From Nocardia vaccinii NBRC 15922 (lineage in GTDB: Bacteria > Actinomycetota > Actinomycetes > Mycobacteriales > Mycobacteriaceae), in the NCBI RefSeq assembly GCF_001613305.1, contig NZ_BDCC01000067.1:1-64000 (forward strand): DNA of 64,000 nt, given 5' to 3'. Both the position numbers and the translations under genes were made by a program. The stretch's first letter is position 1. Each line of letters opens with the position of its first letter. The notes below the pieces were generated by a model. That model worked only from the letters and a program-made list of their open reading frames with translations. It did no database searches and was not told where the DNA came from. Below, piece by piece: positions 15,771-23,864 of the stretch.

Positions 15771-17216
15771 ATGTACCACACCTGTTCGCGGTCGTGCGGC
15801 CGGTTCGCCGTCGCCTGCCTGCTTCTGCTGGCCCTGTCGATCCTGCCGACCGGACGCGCCACTGCCGCAACCGCTTTCGACTGCACCGGCTTCACCTGCA
15901 CCGACGTCAGCTTCACCGGCGGCGGCGGGCTCATCCTGCACGGCACCGTAATCGGCTCGACCACAACGCAAACCCGGACGCCCGGGATCGTCCTGGTGGC
16001 CGGCGCTGGTGCGGGACCGCGCACGGAATACCAGTCCGAAGCCCGCGCCTTCGCCGCGGCGGGCATCACGACGCTGGTCTACGACAAGCGCACGACCGGT
16101 TACTCGTTCGCTCATCGCGACATCGCAGTGCTCGCCGACGATGCCCTGGGCGCGGTCGAGACCCTGCGCCACACCGCGGGGGTGCGCGCGGATCAGGTCG
16201 GGCTGTGGGGATTCAGCGAGGGCGCCTGGGCCGCACCGCTCGCGGCATCCCGCAGTAGCAGCGTCGCATTCCTGGTCACGCTCGGCGCGTCCGGCTTCAG
16301 CCCGTTGCGCTCGCAAACCTGGAGCCTGGCCACGGCACTGCGTCACCGTGGAATCACCGGGTCGCTCGCCGAGACGATCGCTGGTCCCACGGCCCGTCTG
16401 CTCGGTGAGACGGGTGCGTTTCCCGAGGCGGACTTCGATCCGTTGCCCGCCCTGCGCGCCCTGCGCATTCCGGTACTGGCCATCTGGGGACAGCATGACG
16501 TGCAGGTTCCGCCCGCGGAAAGCGCTGCGGTACTGCGGAACACACTGACGGCCTCGCCCTCGGTCACCATCCGCTTCCTGCGCGGTGGCGCACATAACGG
16601 CCGCTCGACCAGCGACGGATTCGACCGTCTCGGAGCGCCGCCGTATGCGGGCGCGCCGCGTGGAGCCTTCGCCTCCGGCTATTTCGACACCATGACCGGC
16701 TGGGTGCGGCAGATAGCGGCCGGCAGCCCGCCGATCTCGTCCGCCGATGTCCCGCCACGGCAGACGATGGTCAGCGTCGATCCCGGGCGCGGCTGGTGGA
16801 CCTCGGCGCGGATGCAGCTGGCTGTGCCGGCCGCCCTGATCCTCGGCTTCGCCGGTTGTCTGCGCTGGTCATTCACCGATCGCCGTTTCCGCGCCACCCG
16901 GACCACGAGCCGACTCGCACGCTCGCTGGCCTGCTCCGGTGTGTCAACGGTGTTCGCGACGGTCTTGTACGTGGTGTCGATCCTTGCCTTCGATGCGCGG
17001 ACCGTCGGCCCGATCGTCGCGGCCCGGGCGCTGGCATGGCTGGGCCTGCAATTGCTCGCCCTGCTCACCACCGTGCTGCTGGCCGGCACCGCAATCGCCA
17101 CGGCTCGCACCTATGCCGGCCCGCTCGTGCGGCGCCGGATCACGCTGGGCATCCTGCTGCTCTTCGGATGCCTCTGGCTCGCATGGGCAACCACTTGGGG
17201 TTTGCTCTCCGTCTGA
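15771..17216 (+). CDS. Exported alpha/beta hydrolase fused to a membrane domain
   Basis: A 481-residue protein. An N-terminal signal/anchor (residues about 12-33) precedes an extracytoplasmic alpha/beta-hydrolase domain (about 40-330). The nucleophile Ser is in LWGFSEGAWAAP, the Asp in IWGQHDVQVPP and the His in GGAHNG, so the triad is complete. The C-terminal about 130 residues form four predicted transmembrane helices. This hydrolase-plus-membrane layout suggests a surface-acting esterase, perhaps on lipids or cell-wall components. It is co-transcribed with the preceding regulator. The substrate is unknown. Confidence 0.8.
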   Translation: MYHTCSRSCGRFAVACLLLLALSILPTGRATAATAFDCTGFTCTDVSFTGGGGLILHGTVIGSTTTQTRTPGIVLVAGAGAGPRTEYQSEARAFAAAGITTLVYDKRTTGYSFAHRDIAVLADDALGAVETLRHTAGVRADQVGLWGFSEGAWAAPLAASRSSSVAFLVTLGASGFSPLRSQTWSLATALRHRGITGSLAETIAGPTARLLGETGAFPEADFDPLPALRALRIPVLAIWGQHDVQVPPAESAAVLRNTLTASPSVTIRFLRGGAHNGRSTSDGFDRLGAPPYAGAPRGAFASGYFDTMTGWVRQIAAGSPPISSADVPPRQTMVSVDPGRGWWTSARMQLAVPAALILGFAGCLRWSFTDRRFRATRTTSRLARSLACSGVSTVFATVLYVVSILAFDARTVGPIVAARALAWLGLQLLALLTTVLLAGTAIATARTYAGPLVRRRITLGILLLFGCLWLAWATTWGLLSV

Positions 17217-17384
17217 AAGTCGCCGAACGACCATGCGCGCACTCGGTCTTCGACTGGTTGGCCTTCGCCGTTCTGCCCTTTGCCATTTCATCCCCTGGAA
17301 CTGGGAGAGGATGCTCCGGCGACACTGGCCGGCAGTATGTTGCGCATTGGGGCATTCTTTCGATCACGGTGTCGTCGAAGATCT

Positions 17385-18557
17385 TTACCGCCTCGGTGGT
17401 CGCCGGGGCCCGATGAGTTCGTCGAGGAGTGTGAAGCTGTCGTGCGCTGTCACAGCCGCGACCGCGCGCTGGACGCCGACGCGCATCACCTCCCGGGGCT
17501 GCATGCGCTCACCCGCCTCGGCCGTGCAGACCGCCGCGAGGAAGAGTTCGGTGACCGCGGCGCGATACAGCGTCCAGGTATGGTCCGCGTCGAGATTCAC
17601 GTCGGCCTCGGCGAGCCGGGTCACGTAGCGGCGCACCATATCCCGTTCGATTTCGCGAAGCAGGGCCGGTTCCACCGAGGCGGTGGCGAAGTAGGCGATA
17701 TCGCGGATACCGGCCCCGGCCGCGGCGACCTGCCAGTCCAGAAATCCGGGTGTGCCGGATTCGAAGAAGAGATTGCCCAGATGTGGATCGCCGTGCAGCA
17801 GCGTCTGCGGCTGCGCCGCCCAGAACGCGTCGATATCGCCACCGCGTTCGAAGAAGACGCGGCATTGGCGCTTCATCCGCTCCGGGATGATATCGCCGGC
17901 GGGGCCGTGGATATTGCCGAGGAACCGGCGTCGGACGATGTCGCCGATGCGGATCTCTGCGGCCGTTCGCTGCGCGAGTGGGCGCAGATCGCCGGTGAAG
18001 CGGTCCGTATTCCAGAAGTGAGCGTGCAGCCCGGCCAAGGCGTCGACGACAGCTTCGGCCTCGGCGCGCGTCACCGAATCGACGACGGTGCGGAACTGGG
18101 CGGTACCGGTGAGGTCTTCGAGCAGTAGCACGCAGCGTCCGCGCAACCGGTCGGCCCGGGCGAGGTAGCAGCGGGGCACGCGCAGCGGCGGCGCGTCGCC
18201 CAGAGCCCGATAGGCGAGGATCTCGCGCGTGCCGAGCCGGAAGACGTTCATCAGAACGTGCTGTAAGTAGTTGCGCGGCACGGTTTTCAGGAACAGGTGG
18301 GTGGGTGCGCCCGGAAACGCGGAATCCACTGCGATCCGGGCTCGTCCGGCCGTCCCGGAATGCTGATCGAGGATGCGCAGCGAGGTCACCGAACCGGTGG
18401 GAAGGTCGAGCGCGGCCGCGAGCCAGCTCGCTGTCGCCTCGCCGGCCCGGAGCGGGATGCCATCCCCGGACGGCATCGTCCGGTCGGCGGCCGCTCGCAC
18501 CGCCTCCTTGGCCACCGACGCGATACCGCGGGCGGTCGCCAGTACCTGCGTGTTCAC
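17385..18557 (-). CDS. APH/choline-kinase-fold phosphotransferase
   Basis: A 390-residue kinase-like protein of the aminoglycoside phosphotransferase/EcKinase-like group. The catalytic loop is TLLHGDPHLGNLFF (HGDxxxxN) and the metal-binding Asp lies in GFLDWQ. The N-terminal lobe holds LFLKTVP with the ATP-binding Lys. The GTG start at 18557 has AAAGGA upstream. It is the last gene of the eight-gene minus-strand cluster with the AAA/VWA pair, 40 bp after the preceding gene. Members phosphorylate antibiotics, choline, steroids or other small alcohols; the substrate here is open. Confidence 0.8.
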   Translation of the reverse strand: MNTQVLATARGIASVAKEAVRAAADRTMPSGDGIPLRAGEATASWLAAALDLPTGSVTSLRILDQHSGTAGRARIAVDSAFPGAPTHLFLKTVPRNYLQHVLMNVFRLGTREILAYRALGDAPPLRVPRCYLARADRLRGRCVLLLEDLTGTAQFRTVVDSVTRAEAEAVVDALAGLHAHFWNTDRFTGDLRPLAQRTAAEIRIGDIVRRRFLGNIHGPAGDIIPERMKRQCRVFFERGGDIDAFWAAQPQTLLHGDPHLGNLFFESGTPGFLDWQVAAAGAGIRDIAYFATASVEPALLREIERDMVRRYVTRLAEADVNLDADHTWTLYRAAVTELFLAAVCTAEAGERMQPREVMRVGVQRAVAAVTAHDSFTLLDELIGPRRPPRR

Positions 18558-18597
18558 GAAGCGTCCTTTCGCCGAGAGGGGCCTCACCGAGTGCCGA

Positions 18598-19035
18598 TCA
18601 GGGGTGTGCGCCGTGTTCGGCCTGCTCGCGCGCGATGCGCTCGTCGTGGTGGCGAACCAGCTCCCGGAAGCCGATGCGGTGGTACTTCGGCTTCGGCTGT
18701 ACGCCCCATTCGTCCCGTGCGGTGTTCTGGTCGGCGGCCTCCGGTTTGCCGCCGAAGGGCGGTCCGCCGATGGGGTAGGGGTAGCGGCATTCGAGACTGT
18801 CGTCGGAGTAGCGCACCTTCATCATCTCGCTGCAGATCTGCGTGAGTGAGAGCGTCGGCCAGCCGTACCAGACGGCGAGTGCGGGAATGGTGAACGCGCC
18901 CTCGACGACGAGTGCGAACAGGCAGACGAAGATGCCCCGTTTGAGCCATTTGTGCATGCCGGCGAAGGCGGGGGTGGTGCCGAGCGGAAGCTGCTCACCC
19001 GAGGGTTTCTCGGCCGCGGCAGAGGAGGTGGACAT
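18598..19035 (-). CDS. Single-helix membrane protein with Cys pair and His-rich tail
   Basis: A 145-residue protein I cannot place in a family. One strong transmembrane helix lies at about 32-58, followed by a soluble part with two cysteines (68 and 83), a Pro/Gly-rich loop (YPYPIGGPP) and a C-terminal tail with several histidines (about 119, 129, 130, 141, 144). CAGGAG stands nine bases before the ATG. The gene lies between the five-helix protein and the kinase gene. The Cys/His content and the nearby metallo-chaperone-like ATPase make a metal- or cofactor-bearing subunit conceivable; this is inference. Confidence 0.7.
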   Translation of the reverse strand: MSTSSAAAEKPSGEQLPLGTTPAFAGMHKWLKRGIFVCLFALVVEGAFTIPALAVWYGWPTLSLTQICSEMMKVRYSDDSLECRYPYPIGGPPFGGKPEAADQNTARDEWGVQPKPKYHRIGFRELVRHHDERIAREQAEHGAHP

Positions 19036-19083
19036 GATGGCGCTCTCCTGAAAAGTGTTGCGGAACAGTCGGATCGGATCTGC

Positions 19084-19797
19084 TCAGTCGGAGAAGATCT
19101 CCCGGTTCACCGTGTGCAGGTACGGGATGGCCAGGAATGGGGTGATGTAGAAGATGTCGTAGAGCCACCAGCCGAACACCGGCAGGACGGTGCCGTCGAA
19201 CCGGATGTCGGCGTACATGGTCATATTGGCGATATAACCGACCCAGATGACGACCCCGAACCAGCAGGTGACGGTGAGCCATTGGTGACCCCAGCGCTTC
19301 ATCTGCAGAAAACCGATGGCCGCGGCTACCCGCATCGGGAAGACCACACAGATCAGGGCGATTTCCCAGCCTTTTTCACCGGGCGCGCTGGAGCCGCCGA
19401 TCCACAATTGGTTGTAGTGCCAGAAATATCCGTTGTCGACGAAATTGCCCCAGGCGGTGAAGAATACGCGTGTGATGAGTGTGTGGCTGGCGAACAGGTC
19501 CAGCACCCATCCGATGCTGTTGAGGAAGGCGTCGAGGACGACGAGGTAGCCGATCAGGGTCGCGATGATCGGCCGGACCGACAGCCCGTCGCGCTGGGCC
19601 CGGCGCTGCAGCCAGACGCCGCGCAAGAAGACCGGCAACCCGATGAATCCGAAGATGAACGTGCCCATGAGCGCGGTACCGACGGTGAGCCAGTGGTCGG
19701 CTCGCCGCTGAGCCGCACGGCTTCGTTCCTCGTGTTCGTCGTAGCCGGCAGAGGCGGCCGTCGCGGTGCGGCGCTTGGTGAATGCCGGGAGGTTCAT
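19084..19797 (-). CDS. Five-helix integral membrane protein of unknown family
   Basis: A 237-residue polytopic protein with predicted helices near 36-58, 76-102, 144-164, 172-196 and 202-226. It is unusually rich in aromatic residues, with a Trp/His/Tyr cluster FWHYNQLW before helix 3 and further histidines at about 35, 171 and 228. ATG 19797 follows AGGAG. It sits eight bases after the 39-residue peptide gene. No transporter or oxidase signature is recognised. As the largest membrane component of the cluster it is the best candidate client of the AAA/VWA pair. Confidence 0.75.
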   Translation of the reverse strand: MNLPAFTKRRTATAASAGYDEHEERSRAAQRRADHWLTVGTALMGTFIFGFIGLPVFLRGVWLQRRAQRDGLSVRPIIATLIGYLVVLDAFLNSIGWVLDLFASHTLITRVFFTAWGNFVDNGYFWHYNQLWIGGSSAPGEKGWEIALICVVFPMRVAAAIGFLQMKRWGHQWLTVTCWFGVVIWVGYIANMTMYADIRFDGTVLPVFGWWLYDIFYITPFLAIPYLHTVNREIFSD

Positions 19798-19805
19798 GAT
19801 CGCTC

Positions 19806-19925
19806 CTACCAGTCCCGAGACATGTACATGGACACCTGAATGAGAAACATCGCCAGTAGATATCCGTAGATGACGATCTGGAAGACGATCAGCGCGCGCC
19901 GCCGTTTCCGGTCCTGTTCGTTCAT
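19806..19925 (-). CDS. 39-residue membrane peptide
   Basis: A short gene: a basic N-terminus (NEQDRKRRR) is followed by one hydrophobic helix (about 11-32) and a short Trp-ending tail. AGGAGGT stands seven bases before the ATG, stronger than most SD sites nearby, and the gene fits neatly between the ATPase (16 bp upstream) and the five-helix gene (8 bp downstream). Coding therefore looks genuine. It resembles small accessory subunits of membrane complexes. Confidence 0.75.
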   Translation of the reverse strand: MNEQDRKRRRALIVFQIVIYGYLLAMFLIQVSMYMSRDW

Positions 19926-19941
19926 GACAGACCTCCTGAGG

Positions 19942-20739
19942 TCACGGTGTGGGAGTGGCGGGCGCGAGTAGATGCGCGGCGGCGATTTCCGCTAAACCGT
20001 CTCCGATGGCGCCGTCACTGCTCAGCGGTGCGAGTACGCAGACCCGCGCCGCCTCGAGTTCGTTCGCCCCGGCGGCGATGAGCCGCGCCGCGGCGACCAG
20101 CACCCGGGTGGACGGCGGTTCGAAGTGCAGGATCTCGTCGGCTTGCCGAATGCTGTTGGCGCAGTTGACCAGTCGCCGCGCGACGGCCGTATCGACACTC
20201 GATTCCGCGACGAGCACCTCGATTTCGCGCTCCGGCGCCGGATAATCCATCGCCACGGTGACGAAGCGCTGCCGGAAGGACGGTTTGAGTTCTTTGAGCG
20301 AGCTGCGGTAGGCCGGGTTGTAGGAGCAGACCAGCATGAACGACTCGGGTGCGGTGACGGTCTGGCCGGCGCGGTCGAGATAGAGGGTTCGGCGGTGGTC
20401 GATGAGCGAATGCAGGATGGCCAGTGAATCGTGGCGGGCCTCGACCACTTCGTCGAGATAGCAGATGGCCCCGGATTTCACGGCCCGGGTCAGCGGTCCG
20501 TCGGTCCAGACGACATCGCCGCCGGTCACCATGAATCGTCCAACCAGGTCGGAGCTGGTGAGGTCGTCGTGGCGGCTGATGGTGATCACCTCCCGCCCGA
20601 GTAGCCGGCCCATATGTTCGATGAATCGGGTCTTGCCGCAACCGGTCGGGCCGGTCAGCATGACCGGCATTCGTTGCCGGGCAGCCCATTCCACGATGCG
20701 GACCTCGCTGCCCGAGGCGTAGTACAGATCTGCTGTCAT
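19942..20739 (-). CDS. CbbQ/NirQ/NorQ/GpvN-family AAA+ ATPase (MoxR type)
   Basis: A 265-residue AAA+ protein with Walker A GPTGCGKT (30-37), Walker B ICYLDEV (92-98), sensor-1 Asn in CSYNPAY (about 141) and an Arg finger in SFRQRF (about 157). The segments HDDLTSSDLVGR and DGPLTRAVKSGAICYLDEVVEAR are hallmarks of the CbbQ/NorQ family, which remodels or inserts metal in Rubisco or nitric oxide reductase together with a VWA partner. Its ATG overlaps the VWA gene stop by four bases. Neither known client is present in this window, so the client is probably a membrane protein of the same operon. Confidence 0.92.
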   Translation of the reverse strand: MTADLYYASGSEVRIVEWAARQRMPVMLTGPTGCGKTRFIEHMGRLLGREVITISRHDDLTSSDLVGRFMVTGGDVVWTDGPLTRAVKSGAICYLDEVVEARHDSLAILHSLIDHRRTLYLDRAGQTVTAPESFMLVCSYNPAYRSSLKELKPSFRQRFVTVAMDYPAPEREIEVLVAESSVDTAVARRLVNCANSIRQADEILHFEPPSTRVLVAAARLIAAGANELEAARVCVLAPLSSDGAIGDGLAEIAAAHLLAPATPTP

Positions 20740-22310
20740 TCGGACACCAACTCTCGGTGGATGTGGGCCAGGACCGCCGGCAGTTCTTCGGCCCGCCGGA
20801 TGCGGCGCGATCTGCGGGGTCCGAAGACCTCGGGGAGCGGGTCGACGCGGGTCGGTCCGATGCCGAGGTAGTACAGGCGGACACCGGCTTCTTCGGCCTC
20901 GTCGACGGCGTGGGCGACATCGGCCCACGCGTAGCGGCCCTCGTAGCCCTCGTCGGACATCAGCCCGTCGCCGATGACGATGATCAGCCTGCGTTCACCG
21001 GGCTGGTCGAGCAGTCGGCGGGTGAGGTGGCGCAGCGGCGCGCCGAGCCGGGTATAGCCGCCGGTCGTAAGGCTCGAGTCACTCGGGTCGGCGAAATGGC
21101 GGTCGTGGAAATCCCTGAGACAGCGCACCTCCACCCGGTGGCGGGTGTTTCCGGTGAATACGAAAATGCCGTGGCGTTCGCGTGCCAGGGTCAGGGCGCG
21201 CGACAGCGCGTCGGCGCATTCGAGTTCCAGCCGGAAGGTGCGGCCGCCGTGCACACTCAGCGAGGCGCTGCCGTCCAGCAGCAGTGCGGTGGTCACGTCG
21301 CGGGAGTCCGGCAGCAGTTCGCGGAAGATCCGGGGTTGGCCGGCCTGGCCGGTGCGCAGGTCGAGATAGTGGCCGACGTAGCGGTCGACATCGATATCGG
21401 AACCGTCTTCGAGTCCGGTGTGCATCGTCCGACGGGTGTGTTGTTCGAACCATCGGCGCACCGCGGGCGAAGCCGCGGTGACCGGAGTGTCCGTGGTCGG
21501 ATGCCTGCGTTCGAGTACGGCGACATGATCGGGCAGGAATCGCTCGGTCCACAGATTCCACTCGGGGTACGGAATTCCCGCGCGCTGATCGGCGCGGATC
21601 TCGATGTCCTCGTTCTCGGGCCGGCTCGGCGGCGGCGGATTCGAATTGCGGTCTCCGCCGTCGCCACCGACCGGAACGGATATGAGCCGACAGGTATCGC
21701 TGCGACGGGAGGTCCACGGCATCCGGCCGTGGACCCGCCGTGCCGTGGCGGCCAGAACACCGCGCGCCGGTGCGGCCAGCGGCAGATTTCCCAGCAGCGG
21801 GTGGCCGGTCAATCTCTGTTGTGAGCGGGCGAGATACATTGCGCGGTCCAAGATCTCGCTGCCGTCGAGTTCGTGGTCGATGATCTCGAGTTGCGGCAGT
21901 ATCCGGCGCAGTTCCGGCAACAGACCGGGCATGCGTTCGGCGATCCAGCCCGCGGCCACCCCGCCCTCCACGACCGACACCGCGTTGCGCTGACGTGGTG
22001 ACAATTCGTGCAGCGCGTAATCGGCCACGCGGTCCTTGGACGGGGCGCATTGCAGTGCCACGCCACAGGTCAGGGTCGCTCGGTTCCAGTCGATGCCGAG
22101 CGCCGGGTAGGGGACGTGGACCACAGTGCGCCTCCGGTCGAGCCCGAATTCGCGCCGCGGGCCGGTGACCAGGCGCACGCCCTGTCTTCGCTGTCCGGAG
22201 AATGCCGCCGCGGTGACCGCGCAGCTGCGCTCCAATGCCGCGGCGTGCCGGCTTGTGTCAGCGGTCATGGCCGTCCCGGAAGATCGCTTCGCGCAGTCGG
22301 TTTCGCCCAT
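20736..22310 (-). CDS. NorD/CbbO-like VWA-domain protein
   Basis: About 524 residues. The N-terminal two thirds are a poorly conserved helical region with a Pro/Arg-rich linker; the C-terminal VWA domain (about 340-490) has a full MIDAS: DGSAS (346-350), the Thr in TGGYTRLG and the Asp in IGDGLMSDEG. This is the partner type of CbbQ/NorQ ATPases and couples ATP-driven remodelling to a client. Start alternatives are ATG 22310 and ATG 22268; neither has a strong SD, and I take the first because it begins 8 bp after the 32-residue gene. The stop overlaps the ATPase start (ATGA). Confidence 0.85.
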   Translation of the reverse strand: MGETDCAKRSSGTAMTADTSRHAAALERSCAVTAAAFSGQRRQGVRLVTGPRREFGLDRRRTVVHVPYPALGIDWNRATLTCGVALQCAPSKDRVADYALHELSPRQRNAVSVVEGGVAAGWIAERMPGLLPELRRILPQLEIIDHELDGSEILDRAMYLARSQQRLTGHPLLGNLPLAAPARGVLAATARRVHGRMPWTSRRSDTCRLISVPVGGDGGDRNSNPPPPSRPENEDIEIRADQRAGIPYPEWNLWTERFLPDHVAVLERRHPTTDTPVTAASPAVRRWFEQHTRRTMHTGLEDGSDIDVDRYVGHYLDLRTGQAGQPRIFRELLPDSRDVTTALLLDGSASLSVHGGRTFRLELECADALSRALTLARERHGIFVFTGNTRHRVEVRCLRDFHDRHFADPSDSSLTTGGYTRLGAPLRHLTRRLLDQPGERRLIIVIGDGLMSDEGYEGRYAWADVAHAVDEAEEAGVRLYYLGIGPTRVDPLPEVFGPRRSRRIRRAEELPAVLAHIHRELVSE

Positions 22311-22318
22311 CGGGGTGC

Positions 22319-22417
22319 TCAGAAGGTGCCGATATTCTTCATGACCCAGTACCAGAAGACGGTGATCGACAGCACCCCGCCCCAGGCCGCGGCGAGCCGC
22401 ACTATTTCCTGCCACAT
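22319..22417 (-). CDS. 32-residue membrane peptide
   Basis: A short gene whose product is nearly all one hydrophobic, Trp-rich helix (VRLAAAWGGVLSITVFWYWV) with a short C-terminal MKNIGTF tail. A purine-rich SD-like stretch (GAGAGAAGAG) precedes the ATG. It lies 35 bp after the TetR gene and 8 bp before the VWA gene on the same strand. Composition and spacing support a real micro-protein, perhaps a complex subunit like those of cytochrome oxidases. No family is recognised. Confidence 0.65.
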   Translation of the reverse strand: MWQEIVRLAAAWGGVLSITVFWYWVMKNIGTF

Positions 22418-22452
22418 GGTCTCTTCTCTCTGTCGTGCGATGATCGTCGTGC

Positions 22453-23061
22453 TCATCGCGGTTCGAGGCTGCGTACCGTCGTGGTGAGATAGCTGTCCAG
22501 CACGGACTCGCGCAGCTGTTCGGCATTGGTGGTCGTGGTGAGCAAGCCGTAGAGGCCGAGCAGGAAGAACACGGCGCTGTGGTACGGGTCTACCGCGATC
22601 TGGGCCTGACCGGCATCGCGCGCGCTCTCGATCATGCCGGCGACCAATCCGATGACCGGATGCTCGCGCCACTGTTCGGTCAATGGCCTTGTCGGTGAGA
22701 AGTGCACCGCCAGAAGGTCTTTGAACAGCGGTGTGCCCAGCCGTCGTTCCAGGGCGGTGACCAGCCGGACGGTCTCGGACAGGGTCGAGGCGAGGTCGCG
22801 TGGGGTCGCGAGATAGCGGGTGAGCGCGCGGGCGATCCTGGCTTCCTCGCGCTCCTCGAGCGCGAACAGCACATGTTCTTTGGTGGGGAAGTGAAAATAG
22901 AACGTACCGCGCGCCACACCCGCCGACGTGGCTATCGCACCCACGTCGGCATCTGCCATGCCGGTCGCGGCGAATTCCGCGATGGCCGCGTCGAGGACGC
23001 GCCGGCGAGTTTCCAGGCGCCGGGCCTCGCGTCCGCGGGGCCTTTCCCGAATCTCACTCAT
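22453..23061 (-). CDS. TetR-family regulator of the AAA/VWA cluster
   Basis: A 202-residue TetR regulator. The HTH contains VGAIATSAGVARGTFYFHFPTKEHVLFAL after a strongly basic leader (RERPRGREARRLETRRR). The C-terminal domain has the usual helical ligand pocket. The ATG at 23061 excludes an Arg/His-rich upstream extension. It is the first gene of the eight-gene cluster ending at 17385 and is preceded by inverted repeats, so it likely controls the whole unit. Its recognition helix differs from the two paralogous TetRs further right, implying separate control. Confidence 0.85.
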   Translation of the reverse strand: MSEIRERPRGREARRLETRRRVLDAAIAEFAATGMADADVGAIATSAGVARGTFYFHFPTKEHVLFALEEREEARIARALTRYLATPRDLASTLSETVRLVTALERRLGTPLFKDLLAVHFSPTRPLTEQWREHPVIGLVAGMIESARDAGQAQIAVDPYHSAVFFLLGLYGLLTTTTNAEQLRESVLDSYLTTTVRSLEPR

Positions 23062-23192
23062 GGGTCCGCATCTCGATATGCGCCGGTGGCAGCGGTCGGC
23101 GAGGAAGTGGCGAAGTTGCGCTCGCAAACGAGCGAGAGCTGTTGTGGCAGTGGCGAATAGCGAATGAACCAGCTCGCCTGCGCATCACTACT

Positions 23193-23219
23193 TTGACAGA
23201 TGTCACTGAATGATGTCAA
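23193..23219. promoter_or_regulatory. Palindromic elements upstream of TetR, putative operator
   Basis: TGACA-GA-TGTCA (23194-23205) is a short perfect palindrome, and TTGACA (23193-23198) also pairs with TGTCAA (23214-23219). The elements lie about 130 bp upstream of the TetR start, in the 287-bp gap after the mce-associated genes. This is the most AT-rich part of the gap and a likely promoter/operator of the AAA/VWA operon. Confidence 0.5.
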
Positions 23220-23289
23220 TAGATCCGGGCGGATCTGCGCGATGTTTCAGGAAGCTCCGAATATGGGATCGAACAGGGAAGATGTGGTA

Positions 23290-23318
23290 ACTGGAAGATG
23301 TCCGGTAACTGTTCCAGT
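23290..23318. terminator. Inverted repeat after the mce operon
   Basis: ACTGGAA (23290-23296) and TTCCAGT (23312-23318) can pair around a 15-nt loop, about 30 bp past the end of the last mce-associated gene. An 8-bp direct repeat GGTAACTG (23286-23293, 23304-23311) overlaps it. It may be a weak terminator or a protein site; no T-tract is present. Confidence 0.3.
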
Positions 23319-23348
23319 AGTCGGTTCCCGGTGCCGCGCCGGCCGGTG

Positions 23349-23864
23349 TCACAACGGAGTCATATCGCTGACGAGCCACCGATCTCCGTGCTTTTCGGCG
23401 GTGACGGTCACCCGGCTCGAGCTGGTGGTCGGGGCGGGTACGGCCGTACTGATGGTTATCTGGTCGATGTACATCAGCAACGTCACGCGGTCCGGCGCGG
23501 CGGCGAGTACGCCGGTGGCGACGATGTGCGCGCGGGTCGTGACACCCTTCTGCTTCGCCACGGGAGCGATCGTCTTGGTCACCAGGCTGCGGTAGTCGTC
23601 CTGGAACGAACCGGTGAGTCCGGTGACCGAGGTGAGCTGTTCGTCGACGTTGTCGGCGGTGTAGCTGAGCATCTTCGAGATGGTTTCGACGGCGGCGGAC
23701 GGTGCTTCCCGGCGTGCCGCGGCGGTGTCGGCGGCGTGGCGGTTGTCGCGGACCAGCAGAACCGCGGCGACGGTGGCGGCCACGATCACGGCGGAGACGA
23801 GGGGAATGATGCTGAGCAGCAGTGTTTTCCGGATGCGCAGGAAACGTACGGATCGGCCGGTCAC
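23349..23864 (-). CDS. Mce-associated membrane protein (Mam)
   Basis: A 171-residue protein with a single N-terminal transmembrane helix (about 14-38) and an extracytoplasmic domain of the Mce-associated/Rv0178-type, with the pattern SYTADNVDEQLTSVTGLTGSFQDDY typical of these proteins. They stabilise or assist Mce lipid transport complexes. The GTG start at 23864 overlaps the preceding stop by four bases. It is the final gene of the yrbE-mce operon. Confidence 0.85.
   Translation of the reverse strand: MTGRSVRFLRIRKTLLLSIIPLVSAVIVAATVAAVLLVRDNRHAADTAAARREAPSAAVETISKMLSYTADNVDEQLTSVTGLTGSFQDDYRSLVTKTIAPVAKQKGVTTRAHIVATGVLAAAPDRVTLLMYIDQITISTAVPAPTTSSSRVTVTAEKHGDRWLVSDMTPL

Noticed and set aside
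19942..22310. Nitric oxide reductase or Rubisco activation locus
   Set aside because: The ATPase and VWA types fit, but no NorB/NorC or CbbL/CbbS gene is present and the adjacent membrane proteins do not resemble NorB.
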